Shown here: positions 49,273 to 60,363 of the stretch, piece by piece
How the letters are laid out: every line of letters begins with the position of its first letter
How positions within the stretch are numbered: position 1 is the stretch's first letter
DNA from: Chamaecrista fasciculata
Taxonomy: Eukaryota > Streptophyta > Magnoliopsida > Fabales > Fabaceae
Assembly (NCBI GenBank): GCA_003254925.1
Contig: QANZ01049023.1
Location: 1 to 64,000 of the forward strand
DNA: 64,000 nucleotides
Direction: 5' to 3'
Position numbers and translations under genes: made by a program
Notes under the pieces: model-generated
The model's input: only the letters and a program-made list of their open reading frames with translations
What the model was told of the DNA's origin: nothing
The model's database searches: none

Positions 49273-50248
49273 TCAATGGCTTACTTTGTTCTTGCATGAC
49301 CATCTTGCAGTTTCAGTTTGTTCCTCTCTATATAATCCACAATTGTACCTACATGGAATTTTCTGATAGTGTTCTAGGAGTCAGGGAAATGGTGCATAGA
49401 AATATACCAAATATTTTGAATGATCGAAAATTGTAACACTGAAAACAGTTGTATCTTTTAAGGCTTATGTGAAATTTTTTGCTTTGCAACTCAATTTAGA
49501 CTTTAGAGTGACCAAAAGTGCGAAGGCAGGAGAGGTCCAACATACAAAATTCACAAAATTTTAGATGTTGCTCAACTTCTCTACATCAATTCCCTGTTAA
49601 AGTGGGGACAACCTTTACAAAGAGAAAATATAGAAAATAAATTAGATGAAAAATGATGTGATAAAGAGATCCCGTAATGTATATTTGAATGTAAAATAAA
49701 TTATAGGTACTTATACGTATATTTTACAAGGGTATATTAATAAATGGGTGTGATGGTAATGTAATTTTTAAAGGAGTGATTTTTATAGAAGTGATTTCTG
49801 CAATAATTCAAAACAAACAAGCTTTTTACTATAAGATTAAATATTAATCGGATTAAAATCTTTTCCAAACAGGATAAGAAGTTCAATTTAACCTTTTATA
49901 ACGAAAAATTAATTAATGGAAATTGTATAATTTATATATTTTAGGAAAAAAATTTAGGTAAAGCTCCTTCTATGTTTGCTATAAAAAGTATAAACCTAAG
50001 TCTTTCCCATATTTTTAAACCTATAATCAATAAACAAATAAGTATTGACATATATGATGTACTTTGATTAATAGATTAAAATAAAACTCAAAAGTAAAAG
50101 TAAAAAACAACTTATAGGAAACAAAAACTGAAAAAAAAAAAGAGAGGATAAGTATACCCCACATAGTTATTAAGATCTTAATTTGAAATTTATGAATAAG
50201 TTTACTATCAAATTTGTAGAAATACATCTCCATTTTATATAAAATTGG
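49273..50248. other. NUP133 3' flank, no gene seen
   Basis: Presumed 3' UTR (about 200 bp) followed by AT-rich intergenic DNA with no coding frame or recognised repeat. Confidence 0.45.
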
Positions 50249-51014
50249 GGTCAAATGCTCAAATTGGTTCTAAATGTATATTAAGTTTATTTTAGTCCTA
50301 AATATTACCATTTAGAATTTTATTTTGGTCCCCAACTACAGAATACGATTCTTGTTTTAAGTTCGAATGTGATGAGTCCAAAGCAACGTGTTGCTTTTAA
50401 CGAGTATTTTTTTTACTCAGTTGAGACTGTTAGCAAATGATGTCAAATCGAGTCTCGAAAGTCGGCTATTCATTTCAAGGTCAAATAAGCAAAATTGGTC
50501 ATATCTCTCTCGTTTCAAGTCCGAATGCGACAAATTCAGAGTTAAGGATTACTCTTAATGAGTCATTTTATTTCCAATTGCGATGGTTAGCTCAAATTGG
50601 GCTCGAAAGTAGGTATGAGATTAATTTTTCATTTTTTTTTTTTTACTTTTTGATCTCAAATCCACTTTTGAGCCTAATTTGGTCTTATTTGATGAAGTTC
50701 TCAATTTAGTAGAAAAAAAACACTCGTTAAAAGTAATCTGTAGCTTTGAATTCATCGTATTCGGACTCAAAACAAGAGAGAGACAGCCAACTTTGCCTAT
50801 TTGACCGTGAAATGAGCAGTCCACTTTTGAGATTCAATTTAACCTTATTTGTTAACAGCCCAATTAGATAAAGAAAGAACTCGTCAAAATTAGTAGATAG
50901 CTCTGAACTCGTCACATTCGAACATGATACTAGAGAGATATGATTGTATTAAGTAGTTTTGAACCAAAATAAAACTAAATTGCAGCTTTTGGGATCAATT
51001 TGAACATTTTGACC
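50249..51014. mobile_element. MULE-type TIR element, imperfect target duplication
   Basis: Left end GGTCAAATGCTCAAATTGG pairs with right end TCAATTTGAACATTTTGACC. Flanks TAAAATTGG and TAAAATTTA agree at 7 of 9 bases, so the border is uncertain by a base or two. Internal phrases (CTCTCTCGTTTCAAGTCCGAATGCGAC and inverted counterparts) are shared with 60364-61225, defining a two-member family. Open frames within it are repeat translations, not genes. Confidence 0.65.
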
Positions 51015-51768
51015 TAAAATTTATATTTTCTTATATGTCTAATCGTATTATTTCACATTTGATGATTGATTCTATGATCTATTGATCTTGCATAATTGTG
51101 ATGAAAACTTATAATTCTCTAAGAAAAAATTCAAATATCAATCCAATAAAATGAGATATTCTGAAAAATGATTTGAAGCAAATTCCTCGATAACGTGGCA
51201 TGTTTTATAGAAGTATGAAAAAAATTTAGAATAAAATTATGATTACAGAAAAAATAGAGTAATTTGATGATTATAGAAAAAAATTGTTAATAAAAGATTA
51301 TTTATTTATTTTATTAAAAATATAATTTTACAATATTTGATTCCATCTTGTAATTTAATTTATTTAAAAACAAACACTTTAAATATTAAAGAATAAACTA
51401 ACAATTCAGTCCTTGAAAAAGACTAATAAATATGTTGTTTTGGTCTTTTAAGGACTATCCTTATCCTTATCTTCTACATTTTAAGCATTTGCCTTACACA
51501 CGTGTCGCCTCTTCATCAAAAGTTGCCAAATTCTTTTGCTGAAATGGTGACACGTAGCCAATTTCCCTTTCAAATTTCTTCTCCCGCCATTTGCTATGAT
51601 GAACGGTTCAGATTTGCTCCTCAGAAAAATGTAATGAACGGTTCAGATCTGCTCCACCCAATTCATTTCCCCATTCCTCATTTCTTCCGCCATTTCTCAT
51701 TTCCATCCTCCCCATCTCACCGTCTTCTTCTTCTCCTCTCCCATCTCCCAACACTGCTTCGTCCTTCA

Positions 51769-52250
51769 TGTCACCGGCGACGGTAGTGTCTTTGACGACA
51801 AGATCGACCCATCCCTCTTCGCTCCATCTCCTCCACCACTCTCTGCCACGAAACCCTCTTTCTCCTCCACTCACCGGAAAAGGTGCCACGACAGTGCCGT
51901 TCCTTCTTCTTCTTCTCCCCTCCAAATTGCTCGAGGTATGTCAATCTCCCTTCTTCTCCATCGCCGATTCTGTAATTTTTTAGGGTTTACAGAGTTCAAG
52001 CCAAGTTCGATTTGGGGTTTGTAATTATTCTCCTCCCTTGCTGTTTTTAATTTGTAACACTTTCCTGTTATTTTTTTTGTTTCTTTTCGTTTTGGTCCTT
52101 TTTGTCGTTGTGGTGCTTGCTTGGTTGGGTTTTGTTCATCTTCATAGGTTCATCCATTTTCAAATCTCTAAACCACGACCCAAATCCATCATCACGAACT
52201 GAAATCGCTCTCAGATTCAGAAAATTTAGTGCTTCATGTTGTGAGAAAGG
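51769..52250 (+). pseudogene. Captured two-exon host gene fragment inside the Helitron
   Basis: A frame with GDGSVFDDKIDPSLFAPSPP and FSSTHRKRCHDSAVPSSSSP runs to a good donor CTCGAG|GTATGT (exon end 51936). An acceptor before 52148 continues in phase with GSSIFKSLNHDPNPSSRTEI, then ALRFRKFSAS, and stops soon after. Codon-like composition with matched splice signals suggests captured exons. The parent gene is not recognised. Confidence 0.4.
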
Positions 52251-52700
52251 AAGCAGAGAACTGTGATTGTCTTCAAGGTACTGTCACGAAACCCTCTTTC
52301 TCCTCCACTCACCGGAAAAGGTGCCACGACAGTGCCGTTCCTTCTTCTTCTTCTCCCCTCCAAATTGCTCGAGGTATGTCAATCTCCCTTCTTCTCCATC
52401 GCCGATTCTGTAATTTTTTAGGGTTTACAGAGTTCGAGCCAAGTTCGATTTGGGGTTTGTAATTGTTCTCCTCCCTTGTTGTTTTTAATTTGTAACACTT
52501 TCCTGTTATTTTTTTGTTTCTTTTCGTTTTGGTCCTTTTTTTCGTTGTGGTGCTTGCTTGGTTGGGTTTTGTTCATCTTCACAGGTTCCAGTATTTTCAA
52601 ATCTCTAAACCACGACCCAAATCCATCATCACGAACTGAAATCGCTCTCAGATTCAGAAAATTCAGTGCTTGATGTTGTGAGAAAGGAAGCAGAGAACTG
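51844..52700 (+). repeat. Direct tandem duplication, about 438-bp unit, of the captured fragment
   Basis: CACGAAACCCTCTTTCTCC occurs near 51847 and 52285, and AAGGAAGCAGAGAACTGTGA near 52249 and 52685. Everything between is repeated with under a few percent difference, including the intron-like segment with GTTTTGTTCATCTTCA. Copy 2 lacks the first part of exon A. Confidence 0.9.
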
Positions 52701-52701
52701 T

Positions 52702-52932
52702 GACACCGACTACCCCTCCACGGACACTCTCCAGGATTGGCGGACACCTTCCACCCGGATGGTGACACCGACTACCCCTCCTCGGACACTCTCCAGGATT
52801 GGCGGATACCTTCCACCCGGATGGTAACACCGACTACCCTCCTCGGACACTCTCCAGGATTGGCGGATTCCTTCCACCCGGATGGTCACACCGACTACCC
52901 CTCCTCGGACACTCTCCAAGACTGGCGGATAC
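52702..52932 (+). repeat. 62-bp minisatellite, left block (about 3.7 units)
   Basis: The unit includes ACACCGACTACCCCTCCTCGG, then CACTCTCCAGGATTGGCGG and ATACCTTCCACCCGGATGG. The block ends at GATAC (52928-52932), directly beside the solo LTR, and resumes after it. Confidence 0.95.
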
Positions 52933-55245
52933 TGATGGAGATTGTGCCCTAGGGCCAATCATCTTAAAGATATGTTGTGAACATATCAATTAATTTATAG
53001 AGATAAATTAATGGTTATCACATTATTAGCATGTTTACTGTGATAGCAGTCCGTGATTAATTATGAGATAATTAATCTAAACTGTCCCTGGTCGCTCATT
53101 CGAGTGGGAACTTGAAATGAACCAAGACCAGCATGACCTCGGTGCATAGGGATGCATGCACTAGATGCTGGTACGAGAAGTCATGGTGCAATTACGTAAG
53201 GGGTTACGAGTTGCTGGACTGACCCGGAGAATCCTACATGGTTTTAGTCATTAGCTAGTTTCTCCTGTACACCTGTCACGATGCCCTCAAGACCTGAGGT
53301 CTTCATCATTCCGGCGTTGTAGTTGTCAAACTTTGGCTTAGTCTAACGTTGCCCGTAGCAGGGTAGCCATAAGGGCTAAGTACGGGTTTGGTTGATTACC
53401 GTGCTGAGGAATATGGTTGACCAAGATGGAATTTTGTCCCTCATAGAGATGGGAGATATTTCACTAGGCCCCTCGATGAGTCTGTCCAAGGAATGTGTGG
53501 CCACACTGGAATTTGGGACTTACTCAAGGAATCGAGAAAGTTGAGGTATGGATTTTGGATGACTTTCCCATGCCTGATCCATTACCGAAATATCGTAGGA
53601 CAAAAAGGGAATTGGACAAGGAAGTACTGAGGTTAAGTCGTTTCGGCGTTAAACGATAACTCTCGTGTTTTGGGTAGTCTGATGGCTTGCTAGAGTCCGC
53701 TCTCGACTTGTAAGTCATGGGGATGACTTGCTGCCAACTTCACGTGGGGCCTGCTGGGTCACACACGAGCAGGATCAAGATGCCACTTCGGGACGCGAAT
53801 TAGGGTTAATTCGTGGGTCACATTGGTGACACCGTTAAAGACATAGTTGACTGTCTGGGACACGAGATATTGTCTTGAATAAATATCTACATATATATGA
53901 TATTTAGATTTGTGGGACAAATTTAAATATATATATATAGATAATAATTATTAAATAGATAATGTGATTATGCTATTTATAATTATATTCCTATTTATAA
54001 TATTGAGAATAAATAAATCAGATAAGTTTCCTAAAAGTTAGGAAATTATTGATTTATTAAATTCACTAATGTTAGGATAAATAGGGATGAGGTTGGCGCC
54101 TAAATGTAGCCTATTTTAATTAATAGAAATGTTTTATTAATTAAAATCATGGCTTGAAGATTTGAAATTTGAATAGATTTGATCTAGATTTCAAATGATT
54201 GAATTAAATATATTAAGGTAATATTTTAATTCAATATTATATATATAGGGAAAGTCGAATTTTAGGTCTAGGTTGGATTTAAATATTAGTGTAATATTTT
54301 AATTCAATAAAGACTAAAATTCAAGATTTAAAAGATTGACTTAAGATATTATGGTAATATCTTAAATCAATATTGTTGGAAAATAACAAATTAGTTATAA
54401 CTACCTAAGAGTTAGGTTTGTTATTTTGATTTATTAAATTCCAACAAATTGGAATGGGACTAGGCGCATGGCTTGGGTATCTTTTGGGAAGATTTGATCT
54501 TCCAAATTGATTCTCCAAGATTGCATTTGGATCCAAATTATAATATTAAGGTAATATTATAATTAGGAATTCAAGTCCTAAAATTATGATATTAGTGTAA
54601 TCTCATAATTTAATAATTTGATAATTGTATAATTTTGGGAAACCCTAATTATAATTATCAAACCTCAAACCCTATATATATAAGGAGCATAAGTCGACTT
54701 TGCTAGTAGTCTCTCATACCTTGGGAATTTCGACTTTAGCTAGCAATTTTCACAAGAGCAAAATTGTTTTGAGTCTTGGTGAAAGATTGTGAGAGAAAAC
54801 ACAAACCTAGTTTCTAGAGAGAGAAAGTGGCGCATAAACCTAAAAGTGTTTTAGGGTTTGTGAGTCAAGGTTGTGTGTGAGATCAAGAAGAAATTCTTGA
54901 TCATAGGCGCCATCTAAACTTGGAATTTGAGAAGTGTTCTTGAATCCAAGAACACCGTAGATAAGGCTCCCGGTTCACTTGGAGAAGTGGAAGAGGCTAG
55001 CACCTAGGCATCTACCAAACTGTTCGTGTGGATCACCGGTGGAGGGAGCACACTCGGAGTGGACTCCTCATATTCGTAAACACAAAGAACAGCCGATCGA
55101 TTTGGGTAAATTCTTGTCCTTATAGTGATACAGATCCATATAGCGGATCTATTGGGAAAGAAATCGCTATGTGCTTATGTTTGGTTTAAAAATTTTTATT
55201 TTATATCCGTTTCCGCTGCGTTATGTGCATGGCGATTTCCCAATA
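52933..55245 (+). mobile_element. Solo LTR, 2313 bp, inserted in the minisatellite with 5-bp target duplication
   Basis: GATAC precedes (52928-52932) and follows (55246-55250), and joining the flanks restores the minisatellite phase. The element starts TGATGGAGATTGTGCCC and ends GGCGATTTCCCAATA, so the expected terminal CA is now TA. It has no open coding region. Near the 3' end, ATTGGGAAAGAAATCGC (about 55150) and GCGATTTCCCAAT (55232-55244) form an inverted pair. The size fits a large LTR of a Copia or Gypsy element left by LTR-LTR recombination; the orientation is assigned from the TG start. Confidence 0.85.
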
Positions 55246-55676
55246 GATACCTTCCACCCGGATTGTGACACCGGTTACCCCTCCTCGGACACTCTCCAGG
55301 ATTGGCGGATACCCTCCACCCGCATCGTAACACCGACTACCCCTCCTCGGACACTCTCTAGGATTGGTGGATACCCTCCACCCGGATCGTAACACCGACT
55401 ACCCCTCCTCGGACACTCTCCAGGATTGGCGGATACCTCCCACCCGGATGGTAACACCGACTACCCCTCCTCAGACACTCTCCAGGATTGGCGGATACCT
55501 TCCACCCGGATGGTAACACCGACTACCCCTCCTCGGACACTCTCCAGGATTGGCGGATACCTTCCACCCGGATGGTAACACCGATTATCCCTCCTCGGAC
55601 ACTCTCCAGGATTGGCGGATACCTTCCACCCGGATTGTAACACTGATTACCCCTCCTCGGAAGGTATCCGCCAGTC
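55246..55676 (+). repeat. 62-bp minisatellite, right block (about 6.6 units) with inverted terminal piece
   Basis: GTAACACC recurs at 55451 and 55513, a period of 62. At 55657-55676 the array ends with GGAAGGTATCCGCCAGTCC, the reverse complement of the unit's GGATTGGCGGATACCTTCC part, so the last piece is inverted and can fold back. Confidence 0.93.
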
Positions 55677-57056
55677 CTCTCTCTCCATATGACACCTGTC
55701 CCTTTTTATTTTTTGGAAAAATCAATTAATTCAGTGTGGAAAAATCAAATCCGGCGCCACTTCCTCTTCAATTTCAATTTCAAAATTCAACTTAAATTTC
55801 AAATTCACTATCTTCTCTCTTTCTCTTTCTCTCACTGCACTGACTATCTCTCTTTCTCTTTCTCTCACTTCTATTTCAAAACGAATCTAGTTCTGCACTG
55901 ACTATCTCTCTCAATTCACCATCTCGCACGCACGAGCCATTTTTTCACTCTCAAATTCAATCTTCAACTTTCAATTCTCATTTTCAATTAAAGATTCACC
56001 TTACCACCAATTGCCCTACTTTCCTTCTCCTCACCGTCTTCTTCTTCTCCAATTGCCCTATTTTCAGTAAAAATACAAGATAAAATCACTAAGCAAACTT
56101 TATAACTAATTTGTGTATGTATGCTTTTCTACATGATGTTGTTCATGATTTCAGTTCAAATAACTTGGCTATTCGTTGTGTTGGAAACCTTATTTTTTAG
56201 GAATATGATTGGTGGAATAAAGGTAATATAGAGAGGTTCCATGCCTTTGGGAGTGATGAAAACCTTGGCATTTTTAATCACTAAACTAATATATGTACAA
56301 TCTGTCATAACATAGATTTAATTTGATCTCGCTAAGTAGGAATATAAAAAAAGGTTAGAAGGGTTTTGAGGCCATTTTATTGCATCTGTTATAATTTGCT
56401 GTTTACTTTCTTAGAGATGTCACATTTGAGATTGTTTGGTTCTTATATAATATGGTGATATTTACTTTTGAGATATTGCAGGTTTCTTTGTCACACTTTG
56501 AATATCAGCTGTGATGTTCAAATCAAATGAAATTGTTAAGAAGCAGACAGCGCTAAAGGTGCTTTGCCCAGATTTTAATTTCCGTTTCTTTAGTGGAATA
56601 AGGAATATTCAGTATTTTTCTGGCTGTGACAACTGTCAATTTTTGTATTTTTTTGTATTTTCGTTCAATGTCAATTTTTGTATTTTTCTGTATTTTCGTT
56701 CAATGAAGCCACTTTTGTCTATTTCTCTAATACATATCATTAGAGCAAACGATTTTTTTGTCCAAGTAGGTGTATTTCGTTCTGGATAGGTCCTCTATTT
56801 TTTTGCAAATTTTGTTGTCAAGAAATATCATTCTTTCAATTCCTTTTCTTGCCTGCAGTACTGAAATTTTTATCTTTTGTTGATTGTCAAGAAATATCAT
56901 ATTAAACAAACTTATACTTCTACATTATGTATGATATATATTATTACTACTTAATCACATCTCTCAAGTCATAGGTTTCTGCATGTAATGAGAATTGTCC
57001 AGGACAATGAAATGCAAAAGAATAGGCCCGTGCAAGTGCACGGGTCTCATACTAGT

Positions 57057-58024
57057 ATTATATATTTTAATCTTTCAAAGATCGAATTTATAGTTTAATG
57101 ATTTTTAGAAAATCAAATGTTTAGTTCTTTCAATATTAAACTTTTAAATACACCTATATATGACACTACATTTTGTCCTTTGAATTGACTAAAATTTCAA
57201 AGTATATATATATATATATGTGTGAGAGAGACCCTAATTAATAGTAGTTACAAGTAGGTGGACCGTGCACTTTAAACAATTCATAGAAACCTAAGCCTTT
57301 GTTGGGACATGCTTGGATAATGCACTCTGTTGTTGTATAGTTGTTAGGCTTCTAAGCAAAGGGTAGTGAAGTGAGTCTAAATAAAGTGAGTTCAATCTTC
57401 TCTCTCTCACTCTCCTTCCATCAATTCTTTTTTTTTTTCCGTTGAAAAGAAAGTTTAGGTGAGTTGGATCTGGGGCTATCAAAGTCTTGACATGCCTTCA
57501 GGCTCTATGAACGTTTATAAAGATATTTATAGATTGCCTACCAATAAGGTTCTCACGTCAACAGCGAAAATCGAATTCACAACTTTATGAGTTATAAATT
57601 GACTCCTTACCAACTGAACAAGGTTGACCTAACCTTTGGTAGCTTCCTTCAATCAATTCTATGTACACTATACACTGTTCAGAGCCTAATCATTGACGCC
57701 AATCTCCAAAAAAATATTCCTTCCCAACTATTTTGTCTTTTCTGCATAGCTTCAACCTCCAAACAAGAACAGCACATTCATTCAACAGTTGAGAAAAAAC
57801 TGATGGAAAAGAAAGTAATATACCCAGCAACACCATCCAAAAATGTACTATCTTATTCTTCACAAGCACACACCTCCTCATACAATTCAATTCATGACCT
57901 ATTATTCTCCTTTTCCCTTCATTTATAAAAGCAAAAAGCAACTGTTTTTATTTTTTCCTTCCATGTATTACTCAATTAGATAGATATCCTAATGCCCAGT
58001 TTTAGAAAAAGCATAAAGAAGTAC
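57057..58024. other. Spacer between Helitron and fold-back element, no gene seen
   Basis: AT-rich with a short (TA)n run near 57204. A short open frame at 57587-57928 has no coding character that I recognise. Confidence 0.4.
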
Positions 58025-58597
58025 GGATTTTATTTTAGTCCCTCAAATTTTAGTATTTTTTCAATTTAGTCCCTTATAAACTTTTCTTCTAAATTTGATC
58101 TTTCACAATTTTTTTTATTATCAATATTAGTGTTATTGTTAGTTGATTACGTGATATTTTAATTGACATATAAATAAATTTTATTTTTATATTAAAAAAA
58201 ATAAAATTATAAAAAATCTATAAAGATTATGTAAAATCTTAAAAATATATAGAATTACTTATAATGACTAATTTTAATACAAAAAAAAATGTTTATGTAT
58301 TAAGTAATATATTGTGTTATCAACTAATGGTGTTACATATGCAGTTAATGTTGTTACATCATTACTTAATAACTAATTTTAACAATAAAAAATATGTTTA
58401 TAAATATAGTATTGTGCTATAAACTAATGATATTACATGTTCAGTTAACGTTGTTATATAATTAATTTAGTTAAAACTTAAATAGATTGTCTAATATTGA
58501 TTACAAAACAAATTTTGAGGGATCAAATTGAGAAGAGAATTCTAAGAAAGATCAAATATAGAAAAAGTGAATACAGGAGGGACTGAAATAGGGTTTT
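58025..58597. mobile_element. Decayed TIR element, MULE-MITE style ends
   Basis: GGATTTTATTTTAGTCCCTC at the left is mirrored by GAGGGACTGAAATAGGG at the right (58580-58596), and AATTTAGTCCCTTATAAAC by inner right phrases. No target duplication was found. The interior is AT-rich with direct repeats of TTAATGTTGTTACAT / TTAACGTTGTTATAT. Confidence 0.5.
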
Positions 58598-59097
58598 AGA
58601 CTTGGTCAATAAAAAACTAATAATAATAATAATTTGACAAATCCCCAAGATAAGCATTACCTACTAGCTAGTAGCTAGCCATTTATTCTCCACAATGCTC
58701 TCTTCCAAATGCTACTCTGCATCATCAATTTGGAGTTTCTCTCTTGTAGTTTTGCTCCTTCAAAAAGTCCTTTTGGCCACACATGCCTTCCTATAGACTT
58801 TAGCTTTTTCACACTTTTCCCTTTGGCATTTTGTTCAACACATCCTGATTCTAATTGCTGTTGCAATCATCCGGAATCATTTACAAGCACCCAAATGCTA
58901 GAAATTAGTGCTCAACAGCTAAAATTTGATCTTCTCTATATTCACTTCCTTGGACTCTTATACCACTTCCAAATCACTACATGCCAATCCCACCAAAAAT
59001 ATAGCCTCCTCTTCCTTAGCTTCCTTTCAATTCAATTCCCTCATTAAACAAAACCCAATATCCAAATCTTGAAAAATCAATTCCCTCTTTTTGTGAA
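58598..59097. other. Upstream region of the small EAR-motif gene
   Basis: AT-rich and pyrimidine-rich leader-like DNA; the frame at 58709-59047 is out of phase with the downstream gene and not convincing. No promoter element is claimed. Confidence 0.35.
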
Positions 59098-59550
59098 ATG
59101 GGAAGGCAAGATAATACTAATAATTATAACCTTAATAATGATCCTACCATGGTCAATTCCTCCATTGCTCTTCTCCAAGAGAGATTTAGACAGTTGGAGA
59201 AGGTGAAAGAAAGAAGAGAAGGCAAGGAGCTTCTTAAGCTATTCTCATCATCAGACACAACTTCACACAACTTGACCAATTCTTCTTCTGCTAATTTGCA
59301 CTTTCAATCATCATCTTCATCACCAAAGCTTGTGATTCCTACTCATCATACCCATAAGCCAAATCTTCATGATTCTCTCTCTCTTGGGCTTAATATGGCA
59401 AACAAGCTTCAAGGTGATGATCAATATGGTCACAGCACTGCCAAAACTCATCCATCAAACTCAAGTTTGTGGTCAGATCATGCAGCTTCCACATCAAGTA
59501 TGTCAAGAAATTTTGAGTACTCAGATGTTGATACTTCTCTTCATCTGTAA
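59098..59550 (+). CDS. Small plant-specific Ser/Asn-rich protein with EAR-like motif, single exon
   Basis: A 150-aa frame with coding character. Residues 18-47 form a charged helix (MVNSSIALLQERFRQLEKVK then ERREGKELL), which I associate with uncharacterised plant proteins having the SSIALLQERFRxLxxxKExRE pattern. A Ser-rich linker follows, then LSLGL at 94-98, an LxLxL EAR-type repression motif, and the C-terminus DVDTSLHL, a second short Leu motif. EAR motifs recruit TOPLESS-type corepressors, so a nuclear regulatory role is possible, but no DNA-binding domain is visible. The start is the ATG at 59098; Met18 is an alternative start just before the conserved helix. The stop is TAA at 59548-59550. 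No intron was seen. Confidence 0.75.
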   Translation: MGRQDNTNNYNLNNDPTMVNSSIALLQERFRQLEKVKERREGKELLKLFSSSDTTSHNLTNSSSANLHFQSSSSSPKLVIPTHHTHKPNLHDSLSLGLNMANKLQGDDQYGHSTAKTHPSNSSLWSDHAASTSSMSRNFEYSDVDTSLHL

Positions 59551-60069
59551 ATATATATAATTAATTTTCAATTCCTTCTCTTTCTTAAAAATATATGTAT
59601 GATACCCCCATGTTCCATCACTTTAATTTAGAGCTTTAGGCAAAGAAGTATGCTTTATTTTATGATTTCTTTTTCTTTCCTTTTTTCCCTTTCTTTATTG
59701 ATATGAAGTAGGTAGTATATATATGTACTTATTATGATGAAAAATAACATGGCATCGTAGATGCCAGGGGTTGATATTAAGGTGTTACCTTTTGGCAAGA
59801 AGATAGTGATCAATAAATCAAATTGAATTAAGTAATTACGTTTTTCTAGTTTTCTTTTGATTTCGCTGCTTCCATTAACTAGTTATAAAATTTAATTATA
59901 TTAAATGGTTTGCAAAAATATGTATGCCCGAGTTGTTTTGTCATTATGTGTACTTTTATCAAATGCAAATTAATGTTGGAAATACACATCTTATATTATA
60001 TGGCTCCACCCCTTTTTGGTCGTTCATGTTTAAAACTATAGTCTATGAAATTAAAAATAAGAGAAAATT
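59551..60069. other. 3' flank of the EAR-motif gene, no other gene seen
   Basis: Presumed 3' UTR, then AT-rich sequence. Nothing further recognised before the Helitron-like end. Confidence 0.4.
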
Positions 60070-60168
60070 TACTATTCGGTCTCTCTTTCTTTACTAAGTT
60101 AACAATTTAGTCCCTTATTTATTTTACATACATATTTGCGTGCCCGTTAGGGCACGCAAAGCCCCTAG
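60070..60168 (+). mobile_element. Helitron-like 3' terminus (11-bp hairpin plus CTAG|T)
   Basis: TTTGCGTGCCC and GGGCACGCAAA (60135-60160) form a perfect 11-bp stem with a GTTA loop, followed by GCCC and CTAG at 60165-60168, then T. Upstream it shares about 100 bp with 27190-27291. The 5' end was not located; it may be a short fragment. Confidence 0.6.
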
Positions 60169-60363
60169 TATGTGATATGTATATGTAATGTATGTCGAGA
60201 TGACTACATTCATGATTAGATATTAAGAATGGTTATTGAATTTCATCTCCAAGATATAACCATTTTTTTTTCATGATGATGATAACCTTAAAATACGGCA
60301 TAAAGTTTCCTCACTCAGTGTGCTTGTCCTAAATAAGGAGGGCTTCTTATTATAAATGAAGAA

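Larger units (their letters stand above)
51470..57055 (+). mobile_element. Probable non-autonomous Helitron with later insertions
   Basis: The 3' end is textbook: an 8-bp perfect stem CCCGTGCA/TGCACGGG (57027-57044), seven bases, then CTAG (57052-57055) followed by host T. The proposed 5' end is the TC at 51470-51471 after an A (ATCTTCTACATTTT), with an ACACGTGTCGCC phrase shortly inside; this end is much less certain. Cargo: an exon-like pair, a tandem duplication, a 62-bp minisatellite and a 2.3-kb solo LTR. No Rep/helicase frame is present. Confidence 0.6.

Noticed and set aside
52710..55643. Several frames with ILESVRGGVVGVTIRVEGIRQ repeats, as a repeat protein
   Set aside because: Direct translation of the 62-bp minisatellite. 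Since 62 is not a multiple of three, the frame shifts in each unit; no gene structure.
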